Positions 51,649 to 59,156 of a DNA stretch of 64,000 nucleotides are shown piece after piece. This DNA is from Streptomyces hyaluromycini (GTDB lineage Bacteria; Actinomycetota; Actinomycetes; Streptomycetales; Streptomycetaceae), in NCBI RefSeq assembly GCF_002217755.1, contig NZ_BCFL01000021.1, positions 1-64,000 on the forward strand, written 5' to 3'. Each line of letters opens with the position of its first letter. The first letter of the stretch is position 1. The notes below the pieces were generated by a model. The model saw nothing but the letters and a program-made list of their open reading frames with translations, did no database searches and was not told where the DNA came from. Made by a program: the position numbers and the translations under genes.

Positions 51649-53417
51649 GGCCCCAGCTGGTGATCGTGGGGGCCGGGCCGCGGGGGACCGGTCTCCTGGA
51701 GCGCATCGCCGCCAACGCCCCCGAGCTGTACGCCGGCTCGGGCCTCGACATCCATCTGGTCGACCCGCATCCGCCGGGCGCCGGACGCATCTGGCGGGCC
51801 GCCCAGTCGCCGCTGCTGTGGATGAACTCGCACGCCGAGGACGTCACCATGTTCACGGACGAGACGGTGCGGATGGCCGGGCCGGTGCGGGAGGGCCCCA
51901 CCCTGCACGAGTGGGCGGGCCTGGACGGCCGTACCTTCGCCGACCGGCAGATCCAGGGCCGCTATCTGCGGCACGTCTACGACCAGGCTGTCGCCGGCCT
52001 CCCGGACGGCGTCACCGTCCACCACCACCCGCGCCGTGCCCTGCGGGTGAGCGGGCCGCGCGAGGGCCGCCAGCAGGTCTGGCTGGAGGGCCGGCCACGC
52101 CCGCTCCTCGCCGACCTCGTCGTCCTCGCCCTCGGTCACCTGGACGCCGAACTCGACCCGGAACAGGCCGCGTTGGCCGCGTACGCCGACGCGCACGGCC
52201 TGCTCCACCTGCCGCCCGACTTCACCGCCGACAGCGACCTGTCCGCACTGCGGCCCGGCGAACCGGTGCTCGTGCGGGGGTTCGGACTCGCCTTCGTCGA
52301 CCTGATGGTGCTGCTCACCGAGGGGCGGGGCGGACGCTACGACGGCGACACCTATGTGCCGTCCGGGCAGGAGCCGGTGCTGTACGTCGGGTCGCGGCGC
52401 GGAGTGCCGTACCACTCGAAGATCGGGTACGACTGGACCGGCGAACGCCCGCCGCTGCCCCGGTTCCTCGGACCCGGCGAGATCGACGAACTCGTCGCCC
52501 GGCCGGGTGGCTTCGACTTCCGGCGGGACGTGTGGCCGCTGGTGGAAAAGGAGTTGGGCTTCGCCCACTACCACCGGCTGTTCACCGTCCATCCCGAGCG
52601 GACGGCCGTCGCCTGGCGGGACTTCGAGGAGAAGTACGCCGCGGCGGAGGGCGACGCCGAGGTGCGGGCGCTGGTGGCGGCCGCCGTACCGGATCCCGCC
52701 GACCGGCTCGACCTCGCGGCGCTGGACCACCCGCTGGACGGGGTGCGGTACGGATCGCACGAGGAGTTCCAGGAGGGGCTGCGCGGCTACATCGAGGCGG
52801 ACCTGGACCGCCGTCACGATCCCGCGTACAGCCCCGACCTGGCGGTGTTCCTCGGACTGCTCTCCGTCTACGGGCAGTTGGTGCGGCTCGGCGACATCGG
52901 GGCCTGGTGGCACGGGTTCTTCAGCTACCTCGCCTCCGGGCCGCCCGGCCCCCGGCTGCGGCAGATGCTCGCGCTGTCCCGGGCCGGAGTGCTGCGGTTC
53001 GTCGGCGCCGGGATGACGGTGACGGCGGCGGACGGGGTGTTCCGGGCCTCCGCCGACACCGTGCCCGGGTTTGCCGTGGAGGCGCGGGCCCTCGTCGAGG
53101 CGAGGCTGCCCGAACCGACCGTGGGGCGCGCCCGGGACACGCTGCTGCGCGAACTGCACGCCGGCGAGGCCGCCGAGACACCCGACGGGCTGCTCAGGGT
53201 GGACTCCGCCGACGGGCGGATCCTCGACGGGTGCGGGCGGCCGCACCCCCGGCTGTTCGCGCTCGGGCCGTTCACGAACGGCCGTACGCCCGGGGCGTTC
53301 ACCCGGCCGCGCACCGGAGGACCCGCGTTCCGCCAGAACGACGCCACGGCACGCGCGGCACTGGCCTTCCTGGCCGACCTGGCGGGCGGGACCGCCGCGG
53401 AGCCCGGTCATGGCTGA
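51645..53417 (+). CDS. FAD/NAD(P)-binding protein (FAD_NAD_binding_9-like)
   Basis: A 590-residue protein. VIVGAGPRGTGLLERIAANAP (residues about 5-25) is a dinucleotide-binding loop; DIHLVDPHPPGAGRIWR and LALGHLDAEL fit the FAD/NAD(P)-binding family that resembles ornithine monooxygenase and HI0933 proteins. The middle (RFLGPGEIDELVARPGGFDFRRDVW) is helical. Substrate and reaction are unknown. It is translationally coupled to a 31-codon peptide gene upstream and followed after 112 bp by an LLM-type flavoprotein, which suggests a two-flavoprotein oxidative pathway. Confidence 0.83.
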   Translation: MRPQLVIVGAGPRGTGLLERIAANAPELYAGSGLDIHLVDPHPPGAGRIWRAAQSPLLWMNSHAEDVTMFTDETVRMAGPVREGPTLHEWAGLDGRTFADRQIQGRYLRHVYDQAVAGLPDGVTVHHHPRRALRVSGPREGRQQVWLEGRPRPLLADLVVLALGHLDAELDPEQAALAAYADAHGLLHLPPDFTADSDLSALRPGEPVLVRGFGLAFVDLMVLLTEGRGGRYDGDTYVPSGQEPVLYVGSRRGVPYHSKIGYDWTGERPPLPRFLGPGEIDELVARPGGFDFRRDVWPLVEKELGFAHYHRLFTVHPERTAVAWRDFEEKYAAAEGDAEVRALVAAAVPDPADRLDLAALDHPLDGVRYGSHEEFQEGLRGYIEADLDRRHDPAYSPDLAVFLGLLSVYGQLVRLGDIGAWWHGFFSYLASGPPGPRLRQMLALSRAGVLRFVGAGMTVTAADGVFRASADTVPGFAVEARALVEARLPEPTVGRARDTLLRELHAGEAAETPDGLLRVDSADGRILDGCGRPHPRLFALGPFTNGRTPGAFTRPRTGGPAFRQNDATARAALAFLADLAGGTAAEPGHG

Positions 53418-53529
53418 GCGCGGCTGCGGCGAGCTGAGAGGCCATCACCCCGGAAGGTGTTCCAGCACTGTGGAGAAGGGATCGCGGCGGCTTGTGTGAA
53501 ACGGGTGTCTTACAGGGAGGTTCGTGGTG

Positions 53530-54345
53530 ATGACCGGCTCGTACGGCCGGGGGCTGTTGCATCTGGCCGCCGCCGTGGATCAGGTCGGCGTGTTCGACGC
53601 GGAGCGCTACGTCGAGCTGGTGCGGCTCGCCGAGAGCGGGGGACTGGACTTCGTGACGCTCGACGGCCGGTTCGGGTGGACGGAGACCGACCCGCTCACC
53701 GTGCTGGCACAGGTGGCCCCGGCCACCCGGCGGATCGGGCTGGTGCCGATGACGACCGCCCCCGAGGCCGCCGTCGCCCACCTCGACGGGGTCAGCCGGG
53801 GCCGGGCCGGCCGGTGGAGCGAGGACCCGGGGCCCGCGCCGGAGCAGCCGGTCCGGGTGGCCGACGCCACCGAGCCCGCCGCCCGGCAGGCCGTCGCCCG
53901 GTACGCCGATGTCGCCCTGGTGCGGGCCGCGAGCTCCGCGCAGGCCGCCGCCGTACGAGAGGAACTGCGGGCGCACGCAGGGGAGTTCGGACGGGATCCG
54001 GAAGCGCTGCGGGTGCTGGTGAGCCTGGTGGTGGATCTGGGCGACGGGGAGCGCGCGGCCGAGCCGGGGCACGGGGGCGGTGGGCCCCGGCAGACCGTGC
54101 AGGGACCGCTGTACCGGGGTGGCCCGGTGGATCTGGCGGAGCTGGTCGCAGGCTGGCACGGTGAGGGTGCCGCCGACGGCTTCCACCTGGTCCCCGCCGA
54201 ACCGCGCCGCGACCTGGAACGGCTGGTCAACGGCACCGTGGCGCTCCTCCAGCACCGCGGTCTGTTCCGCACCTTCTACCCGGGCAGCACCCTGCGCGAG
54301 CACCTCGGCCTCGCCCGGCCCGCCGGGCAACTCGCGGTGCCGTGA
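53530..54345 (+). CDS. LLM-class (bacterial luciferase-like) flavin-dependent oxidoreductase
   Basis: A 271-residue luciferase-like protein, clearly shorter than the usual 320-380. The beginning (LLHLAAAVDQVGVFDAERYVELVRLAESGGLDFVTL) and ETDPLTVLAQVAPATRRIGLVP match the barrel's first half. The next segments are compressed (a short SRGRAGRWSEDPGPAP region replaces the usual longer stretch). It may be a degenerate or cofactor-poor member. ATG 53530 is chosen with GGGAGG nine bases upstream; GTG 53524 and GTG 53527 are alternatives. It follows the FAD/NAD(P) gene. Confidence 0.8.
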   Translation: MTGSYGRGLLHLAAAVDQVGVFDAERYVELVRLAESGGLDFVTLDGRFGWTETDPLTVLAQVAPATRRIGLVPMTTAPEAAVAHLDGVSRGRAGRWSEDPGPAPEQPVRVADATEPAARQAVARYADVALVRAASSAQAAAVREELRAHAGEFGRDPEALRVLVSLVVDLGDGERAAEPGHGGGGPRQTVQGPLYRGGPVDLAELVAGWHGEGAADGFHLVPAEPRRDLERLVNGTVALLQHRGLFRTFYPGSTLREHLGLARPAGQLAVP

Positions 54346-54456
54346 AATACCCTGCGCTCTCCCGCCGTTGGGGACGGACCGAGCGCATGTGAGAGAGACG
54401 TGACGTGAGCCATGACCTCATGACGTCGTGTCGAAAGCCATGGAAGGACTGATCGT

Positions 54457-55236
54457 ATGAACGCGGACGCGTCCGGGGACTGGAAGCGCTGGCACGAACA
54501 CCGCGAGGAGACGGTGTCGGCGCCGTACGGGCCGCTCGCACTGGTCGGCAGCCACTGGATCGAGGACCATCCGGACGGCCGGCTGCCGGCCGTCCCCGGA
54601 AGCTGGGCGGTCGACGGGGACGGCGTCCGGCTCACCGCGACGGCGGCCGACGGCCTGGCCCTGGACGGCGAGCCCTTCGCCGGTGAGATCCGGCTCGCCG
54701 CCGACCGCGAACCCTCGGCCCGGGTCACCTTCGGCGAGCGCCGGCTGGTCGTGCTGGTCCGCGAGGGCGTCTGGGGCGTACGGGACTACGACCCGGCCGC
54801 CGCGACCCGCCGCGCCTTCCGGGGTATCGACGCCACCCCCCACGACCCGCGCTGGTCGGTGCCGGGGCGCTTCACGCCGTACGGCGACGAACCGCGCAGC
54901 GTCCGCGTCGGTACCGCGGACGGAGTGGAGCGCGCGCTCGTGCTCGCCGGGGAACTCGGCTTCACCGTGGCCGGCCGGGAGCTGACGCTCCAGGTCGCCG
55001 AGCAGGCCGACGGCCGGCTGTGGGCGGTGTTCGCCGACACCACCAGCGGGGGCAGCAGCTTCCGGTTCAGGTTCCTCTATTCGGCCGCCCCGGCCGCCGA
55101 CGGCTCCACCACCGTCGACTTCAACCGGGCACAGCTGCCGCAGTGCGCCTTCGCGGACCACTTCATCTGCCCGTTCCCGCCGCCCGGCAACACGCTGGAC
55201 CTCGCGGTCGAGGCGGGGGAGCGGCAGCTCGTCTGA
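54457..55236 (+). CDS. DUF1684 family protein
   Basis: A 259-residue soluble protein of the DUF1684 family. Visible landmarks are SAPYGPLALVGSHWI near the N-terminus, the beta-rich centre, and the C-terminal block TVDFNRAQLPQCAFADHFICPFPPPGN, which is the most conserved part of the family and carries invariant-looking Asn, Cys and Pro residues. No activity is established. AAGGA precedes ATG 54457. It stands alone, with no close neighbours of related function. Confidence 0.87.
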   Translation: MNADASGDWKRWHEHREETVSAPYGPLALVGSHWIEDHPDGRLPAVPGSWAVDGDGVRLTATAADGLALDGEPFAGEIRLAADREPSARVTFGERRLVVLVREGVWGVRDYDPAAATRRAFRGIDATPHDPRWSVPGRFTPYGDEPRSVRVGTADGVERALVLAGELGFTVAGRELTLQVAEQADGRLWAVFADTTSGGSSFRFRFLYSAAPAADGSTTVDFNRAQLPQCAFADHFICPFPPPGNTLDLAVEAGERQLV

Positions 55237-55485
55237 GGCTTTCGCGGGGAATGTGACATGGTGTCAACTCGCCCGGACCGCGACGAGATCACCCAAAGTC
55301 GGCATGGTTCGAACACGGTCGCACGGCCGAAAGGCCCCCTTGCGGCTACCGGTCGTTCGCCCGAATACTCCCCCTCAGCGCTTGTCAGGGGCATGTGTGT
55401 CCGAAATCCGGGCGCCACCCCTGGCTGCGCCTCACGGGCCCCGACCCCACGCGGGCCCCCGACGTCCCCTGGGAGGGAACGACAA

Positions 55486-56385
55486 GTGAGGATCAAGCGC
55501 ACCACCCCACGCAGCGGTATCACAAGACGGACCCGGCTGATCGCCGTGGGCACCGGCTTCCTGGCCGCGGCGGCGTTCGCCGTCCCCACCGCGAGCGCGA
55601 GCGACGCACACACCTTCAGCACGACCCAGCTGAAGGCCGTGAACAGCTCTGTTCTGAAGGCAGACGTCCCCGGCACCGCCTGGTCCGTGGACAGCAAGAC
55701 CAACCGTGTCGTCGTCACCGTCGACGCCACGGTCTCCAAGGCCGAGATCGCCAAGATCAAGCGGCAGGCGGGCGCCGAAGCCGGAGCGCTCACCATCAAG
55801 CACACCAACGGCACCTTCAAGAAGCTGATCACCGGCGGCGACGCCATCTACGGCGGCGCCTACCGCTGCTCGCTCGGCTTCAACGTGCACAGCGGGAGCA
55901 CGTACTACTTCCTGACCGCCGGGCACTGCGGTGAGGTGGCCTCGACCTGGTACAGCAACTCCGGTCACACCACCGTCCTGGGCACGAACGTCGGCTACAG
56001 CTTCCCGACGAACGACTTCGCGCTGGTGAAGTACACCAACACCTCGATCGCGCACCCGAGCGCGGTCGGCAGCCAGACCATCTCCAGTGCGGCCACGCCC
56101 AGCGTCGGGACGACGGTGTACCGCCGCGGCTCGACCACCGGCACCCACAGCGGCCGGGTCACCGCGCTCAACGCCACCGTCAACTACGGCAGCGGTGACA
56201 TCGTCTACGGCATGATCCAGACCACGGTCTGCGCCGAGGGCGGCGACAGCGGCGGCCCGCTCTACGGCGGTACCGTGGCCTACGGTCTGACCTCCGGCGG
56301 CAGCGGCGACTGCACCTCCGGCGGTACGACCTTCTTCCAGCCCGTCACCGAGGCGCTGAGCTACTACGGCGTGAGCGTCGGCTGA
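55486..56385 (+). CDS. streptogrisin-type secreted serine protease 1
   Basis: A 299-residue S1 (chymotrypsin-like) preproprotease. Residues 1-38 are a signal peptide, about 40-113 the propeptide, and the mature enzyme begins near residue 114-115 (ITGGDAIYGG). The catalytic triad is His147 (TAGHC), Asp177 (NDFAL) and Ser255 (GGDSGGP); Cys pairs match streptogrisin A/B. GTG 55486 follows GGAGGG. It is probably secreted through Sec and self-processed. The 250-bp upstream gap shows no gene. A stem-loop terminator follows. Confidence 0.93.
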   Translation: MRIKRTTPRSGITRRTRLIAVGTGFLAAAAFAVPTASASDAHTFSTTQLKAVNSSVLKADVPGTAWSVDSKTNRVVVTVDATVSKAEIAKIKRQAGAEAGALTIKHTNGTFKKLITGGDAIYGGAYRCSLGFNVHSGSTYYFLTAGHCGEVASTWYSNSGHTTVLGTNVGYSFPTNDFALVKYTNTSIAHPSAVGSQTISSAATPSVGTTVYRRGSTTGTHSGRVTALNATVNYGSGDIVYGMIQTTVCAEGGDSGGPLYGGTVAYGLTSGGSGDCTSGGTTFFQPVTEALSYYGVSVG

Positions 56386-56406
56386 CGACCCTTCGGATCG
56401 ACTCCC

Positions 56407-56445
56407 GGCGAGCCCTCGTACGCAACCGGCGTACGGGGGCTCGCC
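56407..56445 (+). terminator. terminator after protease 1
   Basis: A 17-base stem (56407-56423 with 56429-56445) with one G-T pair and a 5-base loop, followed by CTTGT. Confidence 0.8.
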
Positions 56446-56508
56446 CTTGTACGACCCCGGGGTTACCGTCGAAGGACCGTTGAAGTCAGTCACCCCTTGG
56501 GGGCCGGC

Positions 56509-57336
56509 ATGGTCGAGGCGCTGGTGGCGGCCGCAGCCGCTCTCGTGTCCGTCGGAGCGGTCTACGCGATGTCCGCGGCACGGGTCGTCAAACAGTACGA
56601 ACGGGGCGTGGTGTTCCGCCTCGGCCGGCTCCGACCGGAGGTGCGTGGACCCGGGTTCACCATGATCCTCCCGTTCGTGGACCGGCTCCAGAAGGTCAAC
56701 ATGCAGATCGTCACGATGCCGGTGCCCGGGCAGGAGGGCATCACCCGGGACAACGTGACCGTGCGCGTCGACGCCGTCGTCTACTTCCGGGTGACCTCGC
56801 CCGCCGAGGCGGTCGTCCGGGTCGAGGACTACCGGTTCGCGGTCGCGCAGATGGCGCAGACCTCGCTCCGGTCCATCATCGGCAAGAGCGAGCTGGACGA
56901 CCTGCTGTCGAATCGCGAAAAGCTCAACCAGGGCCTGGAGTTGATGATCGACAGTCCGGCCGTGGAGTGGGGCGTCACCATCGACCGCGTCGAGATCAAG
57001 GACGTCTCGCTGCCCGAGACCATGAAGCGGTCCATGGCCCGGCAGGCCGAGGCCGACCGGGAGCGCCGGGCCCGCGTCATCAACGCCGACGCCGAACTCC
57101 AGGCCTCCAAGAAGCTCGCGGAGGCCGCCAAGGAGATGTCGGAGCAGCCCGCCGCGCTCCAACTGCGGTTGCTGCAGACCGTGGTGGCGGTCGCCGCGGA
57201 GAAGAACTCGACGCTGGTGCTGCCGTTCCCGGTGGAGCTGCTGAGGTTCCTGGAGCGGGCGCAGCAGCAACTGCCCCCGGCGGGAGGGACTGATGGTGCC
57301 GACGGGTCGGCGGGGGCGAATTCCGGCCAGGGATAG
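56509..57336 (+). CDS. stomatin/slipin-type SPFH membrane protein
   Basis: A 275-residue SPFH-domain protein with an N-terminal membrane helix (residues about 4-24). YERGVVFRLGRLRPEVRGPGFTMILPFVDRLQKV is the classic stomatin opening, and EWGVTIDRVEIKDVSLPETMKRSMARQAEADRERRA leads to a coiled-coil region. Slipins form membrane microdomain scaffolds and are often linked to membrane proteases. No NfeD gene is adjacent, but the gene lies between two secreted proteases. ATG 56509 is preferred over TTG 56497. Confidence 0.9.
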   Translation: MVEALVAAAAALVSVGAVYAMSAARVVKQYERGVVFRLGRLRPEVRGPGFTMILPFVDRLQKVNMQIVTMPVPGQEGITRDNVTVRVDAVVYFRVTSPAEAVVRVEDYRFAVAQMAQTSLRSIIGKSELDDLLSNREKLNQGLELMIDSPAVEWGVTIDRVEIKDVSLPETMKRSMARQAEADRERRARVINADAELQASKKLAEAAKEMSEQPAALQLRLLQTVVAVAAEKNSTLVLPFPVELLRFLERAQQQLPPAGGTDGADGSAGANSGQG

Positions 57337-57595
57337 CCGGAGACAGCCAGGGGCAGACGTCACTGTCGGCCGCCCGTTGCTCGCACGCGGTGTTTGCAGT
57401 GCGAATTCTCCTGGGGTGACTGGCGGCTGTGCACGACGCGTACACGGGGGGCGCACAACATCCGCGCACGCGAGACCTGAAGTCGACCTTGTGTGCTCCC
57501 TGTGGGGCTCGGAATAGTAGGCGGCCGTCAACCAGCCTTCCGGCCCTTGAGGTCCCCACAACCTTGCGGGCCGACCCCCCACAGGAGGACATGAG

Positions 57596-58675
57596 TTGAA
57601 GCACCGACGCATACCCAGGCGCCGGGCGGCGCTCGCCGGCGCGGGTGTCGCCGCGCTCGTCGCCGCCGGAGTGACCTTCCAGAGTGCGAACGCCAGCGAG
57701 CCCGCCAGGGCCGCCGCACCGCAGATCCTGTCCGCCCCGGCGGCCGGAAAGCTCGCCTCGGCACTCGCCGCCGACCTCGGCACGGACGCGGCGGGCACCT
57801 ACTACGACGCCCGGTCGAAGAACCTCGTCGTCAACGTGCTCGACGACACCGCAGCCAAGGCCGTCGAGGCGGCCGGGGCCAAGGCGAGACTCGTCGCCAA
57901 CTCCCTTGCCGAGCTCGACGGCGCGCGTACCGCGCTGAAGCAGGACGCGACCATCCCCGGCACCTCGTGGGCGACCGACCCGGTCGGCAACAAGGTTGTC
58001 GTCACCGCCGACAGGACGGTCACCGGGGCCGAGCTGGCCAGGCTCACCAAGGTTGTCGACGGGCTCGGCGAGAGGGTCGAACTCCGCCACTCGAAGGGGG
58101 AGTTCAAGCCCTTCATCGCCGGCGGCGACGCGATCACCGGCTCGGGCGGCCGCTGTTCGCTCGGCTTCAACGTGGTCAAGGACGGCGAGCCGTACTTCCT
58201 GACCGCCGGGCACTGCACCGAGGCCATCTCCACCTGGTCGGACTCCGCCGGGACCGTGATCGGCCAGAACGCCCAGTCCAGCTTCCCGGGCAACGACTTC
58301 GGCCTGGTGAAGTACACCTCGGGTGTGGACCACCCGAGCGAGGTCGACCTCTACAACGGCTCCGCCCAGCAGATCACCGGCGCGGCCGAGGCGACCGTGG
58401 GCATGAAGGTGACTCGCAGCGGCTCCACCACCCAGGTCCACGACGGCACGGTCACCGGTCTCAACGCCACCGTGAACTACTCCGAGGGCACGGTGAGCGG
58501 CCTCATCCAGACCGACGTGTGCGCCGAGCCCGGCGACAGCGGCGGCTCGCTCTTCTCGGGCAGCAACGCGATCGGCCTGACCTCCGGCGGCAGCGGCGAC
58601 TGCACCTCCGGCGGGGAGACGTTCTTCCAGCCGGTGACGGAGGCACTGTCGGCGACGGGGACCCGGATCGGCTGA
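57596..58675 (+). CDS. streptogrisin-type secreted serine protease 2
   Basis: A 359-residue S1 preproprotease with a longer propeptide than protease 1. Residues 1-34 are a signal peptide, about 35-173 the pro-region (alpha-lytic protease type), and the mature enzyme starts near 174 (IAGGDAITGSGG). The triad is His206, Asp234 and Ser315; the last Gly is SGGS rather than SGGP. The start is TTG 57596 with AGGAGG at 57583-57588; an ATG-AGT-TGA mini-frame at 57591 overlaps it. The C-terminal block is nearly identical to protease 1. Confidence 0.92.
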   Translation: MKHRRIPRRRAALAGAGVAALVAAGVTFQSANASEPARAAAPQILSAPAAGKLASALAADLGTDAAGTYYDARSKNLVVNVLDDTAAKAVEAAGAKARLVANSLAELDGARTALKQDATIPGTSWATDPVGNKVVVTADRTVTGAELARLTKVVDGLGERVELRHSKGEFKPFIAGGDAITGSGGRCSLGFNVVKDGEPYFLTAGHCTEAISTWSDSAGTVIGQNAQSSFPGNDFGLVKYTSGVDHPSEVDLYNGSAQQITGAAEATVGMKVTRSGSTTQVHDGTVTGLNATVNYSEGTVSGLIQTDVCAEPGDSGGSLFSGSNAIGLTSGGSGDCTSGGETFFQPVTEALSATGTRIG

Positions 58676-58731
58676 CGGCCCCGGTGTCCCGGATCGGCTG
58701 ACGGCCCCCGGTGTTCCGGATCGGCTGACGC
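58663..58731 (+). repeat. tandem triplication around the protease 2 stop codon
   Basis: CCGGATCGGCTGACGG occurs at 58663, 58689 and, shortened, 58716, with periods of 26 and 27 bases. The first copy contains the true stop codon TGA. The later copies carry extra TGA triplets after the gene. Confidence 0.8.
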
Positions 58732-58747
58732 GCGCCGTATCCCTGTC

Positions 58748-58780
58748 AGGCCCCGCCCCCTCCGAGGGGCGGGGCCTTTT
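58748..58780 (+). terminator. terminator after protease 2
   Basis: AGGCCCCGCCCC (58748-58759) pairs perfectly with GGGGCGGGGCCT (58766-58777), followed by TTT. Confidence 0.9.
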
Positions 58781-59072
58781 GGCATGCGCCGACGCCGGCC
58801 GCCCCCTGGCCGCGGGGCGTCCCGACCACCCCGAGAGCCGGCCGGCTGTTACGGAGGGTGCCACATGTGGCGCAGAGCGTCGCGGGTGCGTTCTCCCGGA
58901 CGGCCGAGCGGCCGGGTGGCCGCGGCGAGATGTGTGTCATGGCGGTGGTTTTCCTCAACTGCGGTGGCCGGCTGGGGAGCTGACGGGGCGGTGCCTGTTT
59001 CGGACGTCGCCCACCTCCCCAAAGAATCGCAGATGTGTTCGAATGCAGGTCGCTGACCGGGGCTGATGAGGT
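58781..59072. other. intergenic region before the dnaE2 promoter
   Basis: About 290 bp without a supportable gene. Several overlapping GC-rich open frames here lack ribosome binding sites. A GTTCGAA half-site lies at 59034-59040. Confidence 0.4.
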
Positions 59073-59096
59073 TAGAGTAATCGAACGCGAGTACGA
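59073..59096 (+). promoter_or_regulatory. dnaE2 promoter with LexA (SOS) box
   Basis: TAGAGT (59073-59078) is the -10. TCGAACGCGAGTACGA (59081-59096) matches the actinobacterial SOS box TCGAAC-N4-GTTCGA at 11 of 12 fixed positions. The box covers the transcription start, so LexA binding should block dnaE2 until DNA damage. Confidence 0.82.
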
Positions 59097-59156
59097 TGAA
59101 CATATCGGGCGTATCGGGTTTGTGGCTGAAAAGGGGTGGAGTGATGGAGGTGCGGC

